From Hoeflea sp. 108 (GTDB lineage: Bacteria > Pseudomonadota > Alphaproteobacteria > Rhizobiales > Rhizobiaceae): DNA of 64,000 nt. The notes below the pieces were generated by a model. That model was not told where the DNA came from, made no database searches, and saw nothing but the letters and a program-made list of their open reading frames with translations. Made by a program: the position numbers and the translations under genes. Shown piece after piece: positions 26,092 to 33,072 of this stretch (its first letter is position 1; every line of letters starts with the position of its first letter). The stretch lies in NCBI RefSeq assembly GCF_000372965.1, contig NZ_KB890024.1, forward strand, positions 1,862,839 to 1,926,838, written 5' to 3'.

Positions 26092-27159
26092 GTGATCAAG
26101 ATTTCCATTGATGCCATGGGCGGCGACCACGGACCTTCCGTGATCATTCCCGCGCTGGCCAAGGTTGCCATCAGGCGCAGCGACATTCGCTTCATCATCT
26201 ATGGCCGCGAGGAACTGGTCCGTCCCGAACTCGCCAAGCAGCCGAGGCTGGCCGCGGTCAGCGAGTTCGTGCACTGCGAGGTTTCCGTGCGCATGGACGA
26301 CAAGCCGAGCCAGGCCCTGCGCCATGGCCGCTGGAAGTCGTCGATGTGGAAGGCCATCGAGGCGGTCAAGTCGGGAACCGCTGACGCCTGCGTTTCCGCC
26401 GGCAACACCGGCGCGCTGATGGCGATGTCCAAGTTCTGCCTGCGCACTATGGCGACCATCGACCGTCCCGCGATTGCGGCCCTTTGGCCGACGACACGCG
26501 GCGAGAGCGTCGTGCTCGACGTAGGTGCCACCATCGGTGCCGACGCGCATCAGCTCATCGATTTCGCCATCCTCGGCACGGGCATGGCGCGCGCCCTGTT
26601 CGGCGTCGAGCGGCCGACCGTCGGCCTGCTCAATGTCGGGGTCGAAGAGATCAAGGGCCAGGAAGAGGTCAAGGAAGCCGGGCGCATGCTACGTGAGGCC
26701 AACATGGCTTCGATGAGCTACCAGGGCTTCGTCGAAGGCGACGACATCGGCAAGGGCGTCACCGACGTCGTCGTGACCGAAGGCTTCTCCGGCAACATCG
26801 CGCTCAAGACCGCCGAAGGCACGGCGCGGCAGATCGCCGGCTACCTGCGCGAGGCGATGAGCCGGACACTGATGGCCAAGATCGGCTACATCTTCGCCAA
26901 GGGCGCTTTCGACCGCCTGCGCGAAAAGATGGACGTGCGTCGCGCCAATGGCGGCGTGTTCCTCGGCCTGAACGGCATCGTGGTGAAAAGCCATGGCGGC
27001 GCCGACGAGGATGGTTTCGCCGCGGCCATCGAAATGGCCTATGATATGGTGCGCAACCGGCTGCTCGACCGCATCGAGGCAGATCTCGATCTGTTTCACG
27101 CACGCAACCCGCATGCCGCGATGGGCCGTCCCACCGCTGCGGTCGAAGATCAGGAATAG
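26092..27159 (+). CDS. plsX: Phosphate acyltransferase PlsX
   Basis: 355 residues. PlsX converts acyl-ACP to acyl phosphate for phospholipid synthesis. The N-terminus IKISIDAMGGDHGPSVIIPA and the glycine-rich CVSAGNTGALMAMSKF are diagnostic, as is VTEGFSGNIALKTAEGTA. It starts with GTG 26092. fabH follows after 12 bases. Confidence 0.96.
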   Translation: MIKISIDAMGGDHGPSVIIPALAKVAIRRSDIRFIIYGREELVRPELAKQPRLAAVSEFVHCEVSVRMDDKPSQALRHGRWKSSMWKAIEAVKSGTADACVSAGNTGALMAMSKFCLRTMATIDRPAIAALWPTTRGESVVLDVGATIGADAHQLIDFAILGTGMARALFGVERPTVGLLNVGVEEIKGQEEVKEAGRMLREANMASMSYQGFVEGDDIGKGVTDVVVTEGFSGNIALKTAEGTARQIAGYLREAMSRTLMAKIGYIFAKGAFDRLREKMDVRRANGGVFLGLNGIVVKSHGGADEDGFAAAIEMAYDMVRNRLLDRIEADLDLFHARNPHAAMGRPTAAVEDQE

Positions 27160-27171
27160 GATTTTTTCAAC

Positions 27172-28143
27172 GTGATCAGATCAGTTGTGCGCGGCATTGG
27201 TTCGGCGCTGCCCCGCCGCATCATGAAGAACGCAGATTTTGAAGGCATGGTCGAGACCTCGGACGAGTGGATCGCCCAGCGCACGGGCATCCGCCAGCGC
27301 CACATTGCTGCCGATGACGAAACGACGGCATCGCTGGGCGAGGCTGCGGCGCGTGCCGCGCTCGAAAATGCCGGCCTGACGCCCGACGACATCGACCTGA
27401 TCGTACTCGCCACCTCCACGCCCAACAACACCTTCCCGGCCACCGCCGTCGAGATCCAGAACCGGCTCGGCATGCGCCATGGCTTCGCCTTCGACATGCA
27501 GGCGGTGTGCAGCGGCTTCGTCTATGCCGTCACCACGGCCGACCTCTACATCAAGGGCGGCTTGGCCAAGCGCGTGCTGGTCATCGGCGCCGAAACCTTC
27601 TCGCGCATCCTCGACTGGAGCGATCGCTCCACCTGCGTGCTGTTCGGCGATGGCGCCGGTGCGCTGGTGCTCGAGGCCGAGCAGGGCGAGGGCACCATCG
27701 CCGACCGTGGCGTGCTGGCGGCCAGCTTGCGCTCGGACGGCGTCCACAAGGACAAGCTTTATGTCGACGGCGGCCCGTCGACGACAGGCACTGTCGGCCA
27801 TCTGAAGATGGAAGGCCGCGAGGTCTTCAAGCATGCCGTGGGCATGATCACCGACGTGATCGAGGACGTTTTCTCCCAGACCGGCGTCTCCGCCGAGACG
27901 CTGGACTGGTTCGTTCCGCATCAGGCCAACAAGCGCATCATCGACGCCTCGGCCAAGAAGCTCGGCATTGCCGACGAAAAGGCCGTGGTCACCGTCCATA
28001 TGCACGGCAACACTTCGGCGGCGTCGGTTCCCCTCGCACTTTCGGTTGCGGTGGCTGATGGACGCATCAAGAAGGGCGACCTTGTTATGCTTGAGGCCAT
28101 GGGCGGCGGCTTCACCTGGGGTGCAGTGCTCGTCCGCTGGTGA
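27172..28143 (+). CDS. fabH: 3-oxoacyl-ACP synthase III (FabH)
   Basis: 323 residues. The Cys-His-Asn triad is visible: Cys113 in MQAVCSGF, His in VPHQANKRI, Asn in MHGNTSAASVP. It starts type II fatty-acid synthesis by condensing acetyl-CoA with malonyl-ACP. GTG start at 27172. Part of the plsX-fabH-ihfA series. Confidence 0.96.
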   Translation: MIRSVVRGIGSALPRRIMKNADFEGMVETSDEWIAQRTGIRQRHIAADDETTASLGEAAARAALENAGLTPDDIDLIVLATSTPNNTFPATAVEIQNRLGMRHGFAFDMQAVCSGFVYAVTTADLYIKGGLAKRVLVIGAETFSRILDWSDRSTCVLFGDGAGALVLEAEQGEGTIADRGVLAASLRSDGVHKDKLYVDGGPSTTGTVGHLKMEGREVFKHAVGMITDVIEDVFSQTGVSAETLDWFVPHQANKRIIDASAKKLGIADEKAVVTVHMHGNTSAASVPLALSVAVADGRIKKGDLVMLEAMGGGFTWGAVLVRW

Positions 28144-28166
28144 TTTGGGGCGCAAGCGCCTCAAAT
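28143..28166 (+). repeat. Inverted repeat after fabH
   Basis: ATTTGGGGCGC (28143-28153) and GCGCCTCAAAT (28156-28166) pair across 11 positions with one G-U. There is no T-run after it, so it may be an mRNA 3'-end stabiliser instead of an intrinsic terminator. Confidence 0.45.
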
Positions 28167-28272
28167 TGACGCCTACCCGAAGGTCATGGCATCGGTCCTT
28201 GACCTTGACGTTTCAACGACTTAACCTCCGGCGCGTTTGCTAAATCGTTGTTTTTGGGGATTGGACCGTCGC

Positions 28273-28596
28273 ATGGGGGGAAAGACACTTACGCGTGCCG
28301 ACCTCGCCGAGTCCGTTTATCGGAAAGTCGGCCTTTCACGTACCGAGTCGGCACAGCTCGTGGAAACGGTTCTTGACGAGATTTGTGAGGCAATTGTTCG
28401 CGGTGAGACAGTGAAACTGTCGTCCTTCGCCACCTTTCATGTCCGGGACAAGAATGAGCGTATCGGTCGCAACCCCAAGACCGGCGAGGAAGTGCCGATC
28501 CTGCCGCGCCGGGTGATGACGTTCAAGGCATCCAACGTGCTGAAAAGCCGTATCCTGCGGGCGCACCAGGGGCCCAAGGCCAAGGGCGGCAAGTAG
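28273..28596 (+). CDS. ihfA: Integration host factor subunit alpha
   Basis: 107 residues, the standard IHF-alpha length. KTLTRADLAESVYRKVGLSR at the N-terminus and the DNA-intercalating arm GRNPKTGEEVPI with its conserved proline are present. IHF bends DNA as an alpha/beta dimer. ATG 28273 gives the family N-terminus; an upstream TTG at 28237 would add twelve atypical residues. Confidence 0.94.
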   Translation: MGGKTLTRADLAESVYRKVGLSRTESAQLVETVLDEICEAIVRGETVKLSSFATFHVRDKNERIGRNPKTGEEVPILPRRVMTFKASNVLKSRILRAHQGPKAKGGK

Positions 28597-28707
28597 CAGT
28601 TTCTGATGCTATCCAGTTGACAGCCTGGCGCTTCCGCAGCGCCGGGCTTGAATGTTTTTGCGCAAACCGCTGAAATGAATCACGAATCGTTTGCGAAAGT
28701 GGCGACC

Positions 28708-29244
28708 ATGGACAAGAGCCCCGACGCCTTCCGCACCATCAGCGAAGTGGCCGAAGATCTGGACTTGCCGCAGCATGTGCTGCGCTTCTGGGAAACCCGT
28801 TTCACCCAGATCAAGCCGATGAAGCGCGGCGGCGGCCGGCGCTACTATCGCCCGCAGGATGTCGAGCTGATCAAGGGCATCCGCCACATGCTCTACGAGC
28901 AGGGCTACACCATCAAGGGCGTGCAGAAGCTGTTGCGCGACAATGGCAACCAGTTCCTCGTCGCCATCGGCAACGGCGACATGAAGGCTGTTGAGGCTAT
29001 TGCCCAGCGCAAGGCAGCCGAAGCGCCGCTCACCCCGGCCGCCCAGCCGCGCACCGACGAGGAAATGCTGGTGGGCGAGGCGCGGGCCAAGCCCAGCCGG
29101 CGTTTCTTCGGTCTCGGCAAGGGGGACGACGAAGGGCCTGTTCCCGCCGATTCGGGCAAGCTTTCGCGCGACAATAGGGCGTTGCTGCAGGAGGCTCTTT
29201 TCGACCTTCTCGAGTGCAAGCGCCTGCTCGATCAGGTGCGCTGA
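28708..29244 (+). CDS. MerR family transcriptional regulator
   Basis: 178 residues from ATG 28708. A MerR-type winged helix occupies about residues 8-75 (FRTISEVAEDLDLPQHVLRFWETRF, RRYYRPQDVELIKGIRHML). The rest is a linker rich in A/P/E and a short helix at the C-terminus (ALLQEALFDLLECKRLL). The effector is unknown. It regularly follows ihfA in Rhizobiales. ATGs at 28675 and 28648 are alternatives. Confidence 0.87.
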   Translation: MDKSPDAFRTISEVAEDLDLPQHVLRFWETRFTQIKPMKRGGGRRYYRPQDVELIKGIRHMLYEQGYTIKGVQKLLRDNGNQFLVAIGNGDMKAVEAIAQRKAAEAPLTPAAQPRTDEEMLVGEARAKPSRRFFGLGKGDDEGPVPADSGKLSRDNRALLQEALFDLLECKRLLDQVR

Positions 29245-29369
29245 GGCGGCCTTCCGCAGCGCTCCTGGCCTTTGTCCGCAGGCCGGTTTCGACAATGAAC
29301 AAGATTGGCGGAAAAGCTGCCGAATTGGGTTGACCGCGACGTCATAATCAAGGTAGATCGCGGCCGGTC

Positions 29370-29446
<77 letters not shown>

Positions 29447-29555
29447 TTTTTCCCTTCCCCTGATTTCTTCCTGATGAAAATCCGACTTGAGCGGGCGGCT
29501 AGAGCCGCCGCCATGTCGGCCTGTCTTCTTTGAAACGCTGGTATCTCAAATAGAG

Positions 29556-29588
29556 AACGCCACGGACGGGGAGGGCGTCCGTGGCGTT
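29556..29588 (-). terminator. Hairpin downstream of first DUF1344 gene
   Basis: AACGCCACGGACG (29556-29568) and CGTCCGTGGCGTT (29576-29588) form a perfect 13-bp stem. On the minus strand it is followed by CTCTATTTG, only weakly T-rich. The core ACGCCACGG recurs in the terminator at 30095-30129. Confidence 0.6.
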
Positions 29589-29628
29589 GTTGGTGTGGCA
29601 AGGCGCGCCTTCGGCGCGTCGCCTGGCA

Positions 29629-29880
29629 TCACATTGCGTGGCCTACAAGAACGTAGTCGATCTTGGCGCCATTATCGTGCTCAGAGATCGCCACCTTCTT
29701 GCCGGCGGCAATGTTGGTCGGGATCGCAACGTCCATCGGGATGGTGTAGCTTTCGCCGTCCTTGAGCGTGATGACGCGGGTATGCGGGTTGAACTTGGCG
29801 ACGACACCGTCGACTTCCGAGGCCATGGCTGCACCCGACATAAGGGCGAGAGCGGCGGCTGCAAGAACAAACTTTCTCAT
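29629..29880 (-). CDS. DUF1344 family secreted protein, copy 1 (most diverged)
   Basis: 83 residues: signal peptide ending near GAAMAS, then a mature region of about 60 residues (VDGVVAKFNPHTRVITLKDG, SYTIPMDVAIP). It shares the frame of the next four proteins but differs in the last third (AAGKKVAISEHDNGAKIDYVLVGHAM). The fold is probably a small beta barrel of periplasmic or secreted location. Function unknown. RBS AGGAG lies upstream of ATG 29880. Confidence 0.85.
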   Translation of the reverse strand: MRKFVLAAAALALMSGAAMASEVDGVVAKFNPHTRVITLKDGESYTIPMDVAIPTNIAAGKKVAISEHDNGAKIDYVLVGHAM

Positions 29881-30094
29881 CGTACTTCTCCTGTTTGCTT
29901 ATCTTCGAAGCGTTGGGTCATTGTTTCCATTGCTTGACGATAAATAAACGGGCGGCTGGGCGAATGGTTACATGCTGTTCGGTAAACTCGATACACAACT
30001 CATTCACGCTTTATTGTGATTGCTGCGATGCAACCAAACCGGAGTGCAAAGGCGAATCCGGAGGGGAACGGGGCGATGTTCCGTGGGGCATGAA

Positions 30095-30129
30095 TTAAAA
30101 AAACGCCACGGAGAGGCCCCGTGGCGTTT
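30095..30129 (-). terminator. Rho-independent terminator after DUF1344 copy 2
   Basis: AAACGCCACGG (30101-30111) and CCGTGGCGTTT (30119-30129) form the stem; the minus strand continues with a T-run into TTTTTTTAATTC. Confidence 0.82.
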
Positions 30130-30167
30130 CTTGTCGGTGTCACCGGCGTTGCGCCGGTCGGCGTTGA

Positions 30168-30410
30168 TCAGAGCGACTTCAAAACGCCCGTAACACGGTC
30201 GCCGTCGCTGTTGAGCTGGATCGATACCTTCTCGCCGTTCTGGATCGAGGGCACCGCCACGTCACGCGGAATGGTATAGCTCTGGCCGTTGTCGAGGGTG
30301 ATGACGCGGACGTCGCTGTTGTACTTGGCAACGGTGCCGTCGGTCGATGACGCCAGGGCAGCGCCCGACATCAGGGCGAGGGCTGAGGCAGCGAGGATGA
30401 GCTTCTTCAT
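30168..30410 (-). CDS. DUF1344 family secreted protein, copy 2
   Basis: 80 residues: MKKLILAASALALMSGAALA signal peptide, then SSTDGTVAKYNSDVRVITLD and SYTIPRDVAVPSIQNGEKVS. Closely related to copies 3-5; the ending DRVTGVLKSL is the same as in copy 5. AAAGGA stands 8 bases before ATG 30410. Last gene of the tandem set before a true terminator. Confidence 0.88.
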   Translation of the reverse strand: MKKLILAASALALMSGAALASSTDGTVAKYNSDVRVITLDNGQSYTIPRDVAVPSIQNGEKVSIQLNSDGDRVTGVLKSL

Positions 30411-30432
30411 TTTGGTAGTCCTTTGTTTGGTG

Positions 30433-30500
30433 GAGCGCGGACATCGCTTGTTCAGGCGTCACGCGCTCTGGGGGCGACGATCGTGGGAGGGCGATCGTCG
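30433..30500 (-). ncRNA. Two-hairpin spacer between DUF1344 copies 3 and 2 (possible structured mRNA element)
   Basis: Hairpin A: GAGCGCG (30433-30439) with CGCGCTC (30462-30468). Hairpin B: CGACGATCG (30475-30483) with CGATCGTCG (30492-30500), loop TGGGAGGG. The same two hairpins recur in the next spacer with paired base changes. No U-run follows. An element of the mRNA is more likely than a free RNA. Confidence 0.45.
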
Positions 30501-30519
30501 TCGGGAAGAAACGGATGGC

Positions 30520-30759
30520 TTACAGCGACTTCAGGACGGTGGTGACACGGTCGCCTTCGCCGTTGAGCAGGATCGTTACCTTCTCGCCGGTCGAGATCGA
30601 CGGCACGGCAACATCACGCGGGACCGTGTAGCTCTTGCCGTTGTCGAGGGTGATGACCCGGGCCTCGCTGTTGTACTTGGCGACGATGCCATCGTTGGAG
30701 GCAAGCGCTGCACCAGACATCATGGCGAGGGCCGAAGCGGCGAGGATGAGCTTCTTCAT
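30520..30759 (-). CDS. DUF1344 family secreted protein, copy 3
   Basis: 79 residues. Signal peptide MKKLILAASALAMMSGAALA, mature NDGIVAKYNSEARVITLDNG, then PRDVAVPSISTGEKVTILLN. One residue shorter than its neighbours just after the signal site. The final 25 residues are nearly identical to copy 4, so these two are the most recent duplicates or have been homogenised by gene conversion. Confidence 0.88.
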   Translation of the reverse strand: MKKLILAASALAMMSGAALASNDGIVAKYNSEARVITLDNGKSYTVPRDVAVPSISTGEKVTILLNGEGDRVTTVLKSL

Positions 30760-30783
30760 TTTGGTATTCCTTTCGTTTGGTCG

Positions 30784-30851
30784 AGCGCGGACGTCGCTTG
30801 TTCAGGCATCACGCGCTCTGGGGGGCAGCAATCGTGGGAGGGCGATTGCCG
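30784..30851 (-). ncRNA. Second copy of the two-hairpin spacer (between copies 4 and 3)
   Basis: Hairpin B here is CAGCAATCG (30826-30834) with CGATTGCCG (30843-30851) and the same TGGGAGGG loop. Compared with the first copy, two base pairs have changed on both sides and a third becomes a G-U on the minus strand. The outer GAGCGCG/CGCGCTC arms are kept. Confidence 0.45.
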
Positions 30852-30870
30852 TTGGGGAGAAATGGTTGGC

Positions 30871-31113
30871 TTACATCGACTTCAGGACGGTGGTGACGCG
30901 GTCGCCTTCGCCGTTGAGCAGGATCGTTACCTTCTCGCCGGCCGAAATCGACGGCACGGCCACGTCGCGCGGGATGGTGTAGCTCTGGCCATTCTCGAGC
31001 GTGATGACGCGGACATCGCTGTTGTATTTGGCGACGATGCCGTCGGCGGACGAAGCCAGGGCGGCGCCCGACATAAGAGCGAGGGCCGTGGCAGCAAGGA
31101 TGATCTTCTTCAT
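30871..31113 (-). CDS. DUF1344 family secreted protein, copy 4
   Basis: 80 residues: MKKIILAATALALMSGAALA, then SSADGIVAKYNSDVRVITLE and PRDVAVPSISAGEKVTILLN. Ends DRVTTVLKSM. Separated from copy 3 by a spacer about 85 percent identical to the one between copies 3 and 2. Confidence 0.88.
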   Translation of the reverse strand: MKKIILAATALALMSGAALASSADGIVAKYNSDVRVITLENGQSYTIPRDVAVPSISAGEKVTILLNGEGDRVTTVLKSM

Positions 31114-31377
31114 GTCAAAGTACCTTTCATTTTCGAACAGCGGCGGCTGTCTTTTGTCTGGTCGCTTCGCCTCCGCTTTGCGGCAGGTCCTGGCGCCATG
31201 GGCCGTCTTGCTGTTCGCCTTTCTTGGGGGATGCCGGCACGAGTTCGACCTTTCCCGCTCCTTGCGGGGCGAGTTGTCTATCCGTGCCGGGTAGTTGGGA
31301 GCCGGGGGTGGGAGGTTCCACGGCCCCTTGACTTGGGAGGTTAGGGAGACTGTCTGGAAAGAGAGGCTTGATAGCCG

Positions 31378-31620
31378 TTACAGCGACTTCAGCACGCCCG
31401 TCACGCGGTCGCCTTCGCCGTTGAGCTGGATCGAGACCTTCTCGCCAGTTCGGATCGAGGGCATAGCAACGTCACGCGGTACGGTGTAGCTGTTGCCGTT
31501 TTCGAGAGTAATGACGCGGGTGTCGGCATTAAATTTGCCAATTACACCGTCAGTAGAAGATGCAAAAGCGGCTCCTGACATCATGGTGATGGCTGCAGCG
31601 GCAAGGATGATCTTCTTCAT
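31378..31620 (-). CDS. DUF1344 family secreted protein, copy 5
   Basis: 80 residues: MKKIILAAAAITMMSGAAFA, then SSTDGVIGKFNADTRVITLE and PRDVAMPSIRTGEKVSIQLN. First gene of the array in transcription order. The 264-base gap to copy 4 (31114-31377) is unlike the other two spacers and I see nothing specific in it. AAGGAATACTAAC precedes ATG 31620. Confidence 0.87.
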   Translation of the reverse strand: MKKIILAAAAITMMSGAAFASSTDGVIGKFNADTRVITLENGNSYTVPRDVAMPSIRTGEKVSIQLNGEGDRVTGVLKSL

Positions 31621-31688
31621 GTTAGTATTCCTTTCATCGGTCGTTAGCGCGACCGGATTTTTATTCCGTCTGTTCGCTTACAGGTTTT

Positions 31689-31704
31689 AGATAGGCGCCT
31701 ATCT
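31689..31704. promoter_or_regulatory. Perfect 16-bp palindrome upstream of the DUF1344 array
   Basis: AGATAGGCGCCTATCT is its own reverse complement. It lies about 70 bases before the start of copy 5, where an operator or activator site of the array would be expected. Confidence 0.4.
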
Positions 31705-31737
31705 TTCGAATTACCATGGGTGGGACAGTCACTCTGA

Positions 31738-31810
31738 TTCACAAAACGGTCACGGCGATGTGAGCCGGCAAATCGGTGCCGGACCGTTCACAAAACGGAC
31801 GGGATGTGAG
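31738..31810. repeat. Two imperfect direct repeats, 49 bases apart
   Basis: TTCACAAAACGG begins at 31738 and again at 31787, and each is followed shortly by GATGTGAG. Between them lies CCGGCA/TGCCGG, a small hairpin. The region separates the polysaccharide ligase gene (stop at 31834, minus strand) from the DUF1344 array. Confidence 0.4.
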
Positions 31811-31833
31811 CAATGGCCGCGCGCGACGGAGAC

Positions 31834-33072
31834 TCAGGCAACCTGCCGGGCGAGCCTGTGCTGATGGCGGGTCTCAAGCGCAATCGCGCCCCAGATCAGG
31901 CCGAGCAGCAGGTAGAAATGGCGCCAGTGGTCCGTGTCGATCACGGAGCCGAGTGCGATATGGCCGATGAGGACGACATAGGCAGAGAGCAGGTAGGGCT
32001 GCCACGGCCGGTCACGCAAAAGGATGCGGAAGCCTGCCGCCACGGTCCACACGATCATGGTCAGCCACGACGCGAAACCCAGCCAGCCATAATCCATCAG
32101 GGCCTTGAGCCAGATGTTGTGGGTGTCCTCTCCATAGATCTGGCCGAAAACGAGCGGGCCGATGCCGAAGGGATTTTCGGTGGCGAGCATGAAACCGATG
32201 CCATAGCGGGCAAAACGGCCGACGCGTGCGCCGTCATAGTCCTGCACCAGCTTGGCGCGCGTCGTGAACAGCTCGCCGATGCTGGGGATCTGCAGGACGA
32301 TCAGCAGTGCCACTGCGAGCAATGCGACAGCGGCGATGCTCATGATGACCACACGCAGCCGGAACCTGCCGCTGTTGCTCTGCAGGAAGAGGAAGCCGGT
32401 CAGCAGGATCGCTGAAGCGCCGAACAGGCCCCATGCGCCGCGCGAGAAAGACAGGAATATGCCGCCGGTGACGATCAGCAGCGGCACTGCATAGAATGCC
32501 ATCTTGGCCGGGTTGCCGGTCAGGACGCGATAGAGCAGGTAGACACCAGGCAAGGTGAGATAGGGGCCGAACACGTTCGGATCCTGGAAGGCGCCGGCGG
32601 CGCGCCCGAACTTGGTGAACATGTCCGCGCCCGGCACCGCGCCGAAATAGCCGAGAATGCCGAGCAGCGACGTCACTACGGCCGCCGTCATCCACGACAG
32701 GAAGATGACGCGATAGAGCCTGGGGTCGGCGGCGGTGACCGCGGCGAAGAAGATGGCCGTGAAGGCGAGGAACAGCGACACCGCCAGGTAGAGCGGCGTG
32801 CTCATCAGGTTTTCCATCTGCGTCATGGAAATCATGCCGCCGATATTGAAGGTGACGAGCAGAACGACCAGCGGCGCGATGGCGCCCGGTATACGCAGGC
32901 CAAACAGCGCCCAGATGGCGATCAGGACGGCCATGTAGATTTCGTAAGGCGCCGGCTCGCGGATGACGAAGCCGGACAGCAGCACGCCAAGGGCAATCGC
33001 ACCCGTCGAGATCAGGCTGATCAGCTTGGCGTTGACGGCCGCTCGCGGCAGCTCATAAGCGATCGCGCTCAA
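31834..33072 (-). CDS. O-antigen ligase / polymerase family protein
   Basis: 412 residues, about ten to twelve membrane segments, with the Wzy_C-like periplasmic loop (RFARYGIGFMLATENPFGIGP, EDTHNIWLKALMDYGWLG), where the conserved histidine of these enzymes lies. It either ligates or polymerises a lipid-linked glycan at the outer face of the inner membrane. The start ATG overlaps the stop of the upstream phosphotransferase gene by four bases, so the two are coupled. Confidence 0.87.
   Translation of the reverse strand: MSAIAYELPRAAVNAKLISLISTGAIALGVLLSGFVIREPAPYEIYMAVLIAIWALFGLRIPGAIAPLVVLLVTFNIGGMISMTQMENLMSTPLYLAVSLFLAFTAIFFAAVTAADPRLYRVIFLSWMTAAVVTSLLGILGYFGAVPGADMFTKFGRAAGAFQDPNVFGPYLTLPGVYLLYRVLTGNPAKMAFYAVPLLIVTGGIFLSFSRGAWGLFGASAILLTGFLFLQSNSGRFRLRVVIMSIAAVALLAVALLIVLQIPSIGELFTTRAKLVQDYDGARVGRFARYGIGFMLATENPFGIGPLVFGQIYGEDTHNIWLKALMDYGWLGFASWLTMIVWTVAAGFRILLRDRPWQPYLLSAYVVLIGHIALGSVIDTDHWRHFYLLLGLIWGAIALETRHQHRLARQVA

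Noticed and set aside
31127..31377. Possible small genes in the gap between DUF1344 copies 5 and 4
   Set aside because: Short frames on both strands have no ribosome site, signal peptide or similarity to the neighbouring paralogues.
29556..31620. CRISPR-like repeat array
   Set aside because: The repeat units are about 350 bases long and are coding genes with spacers; there are no short regular repeats or cas genes.
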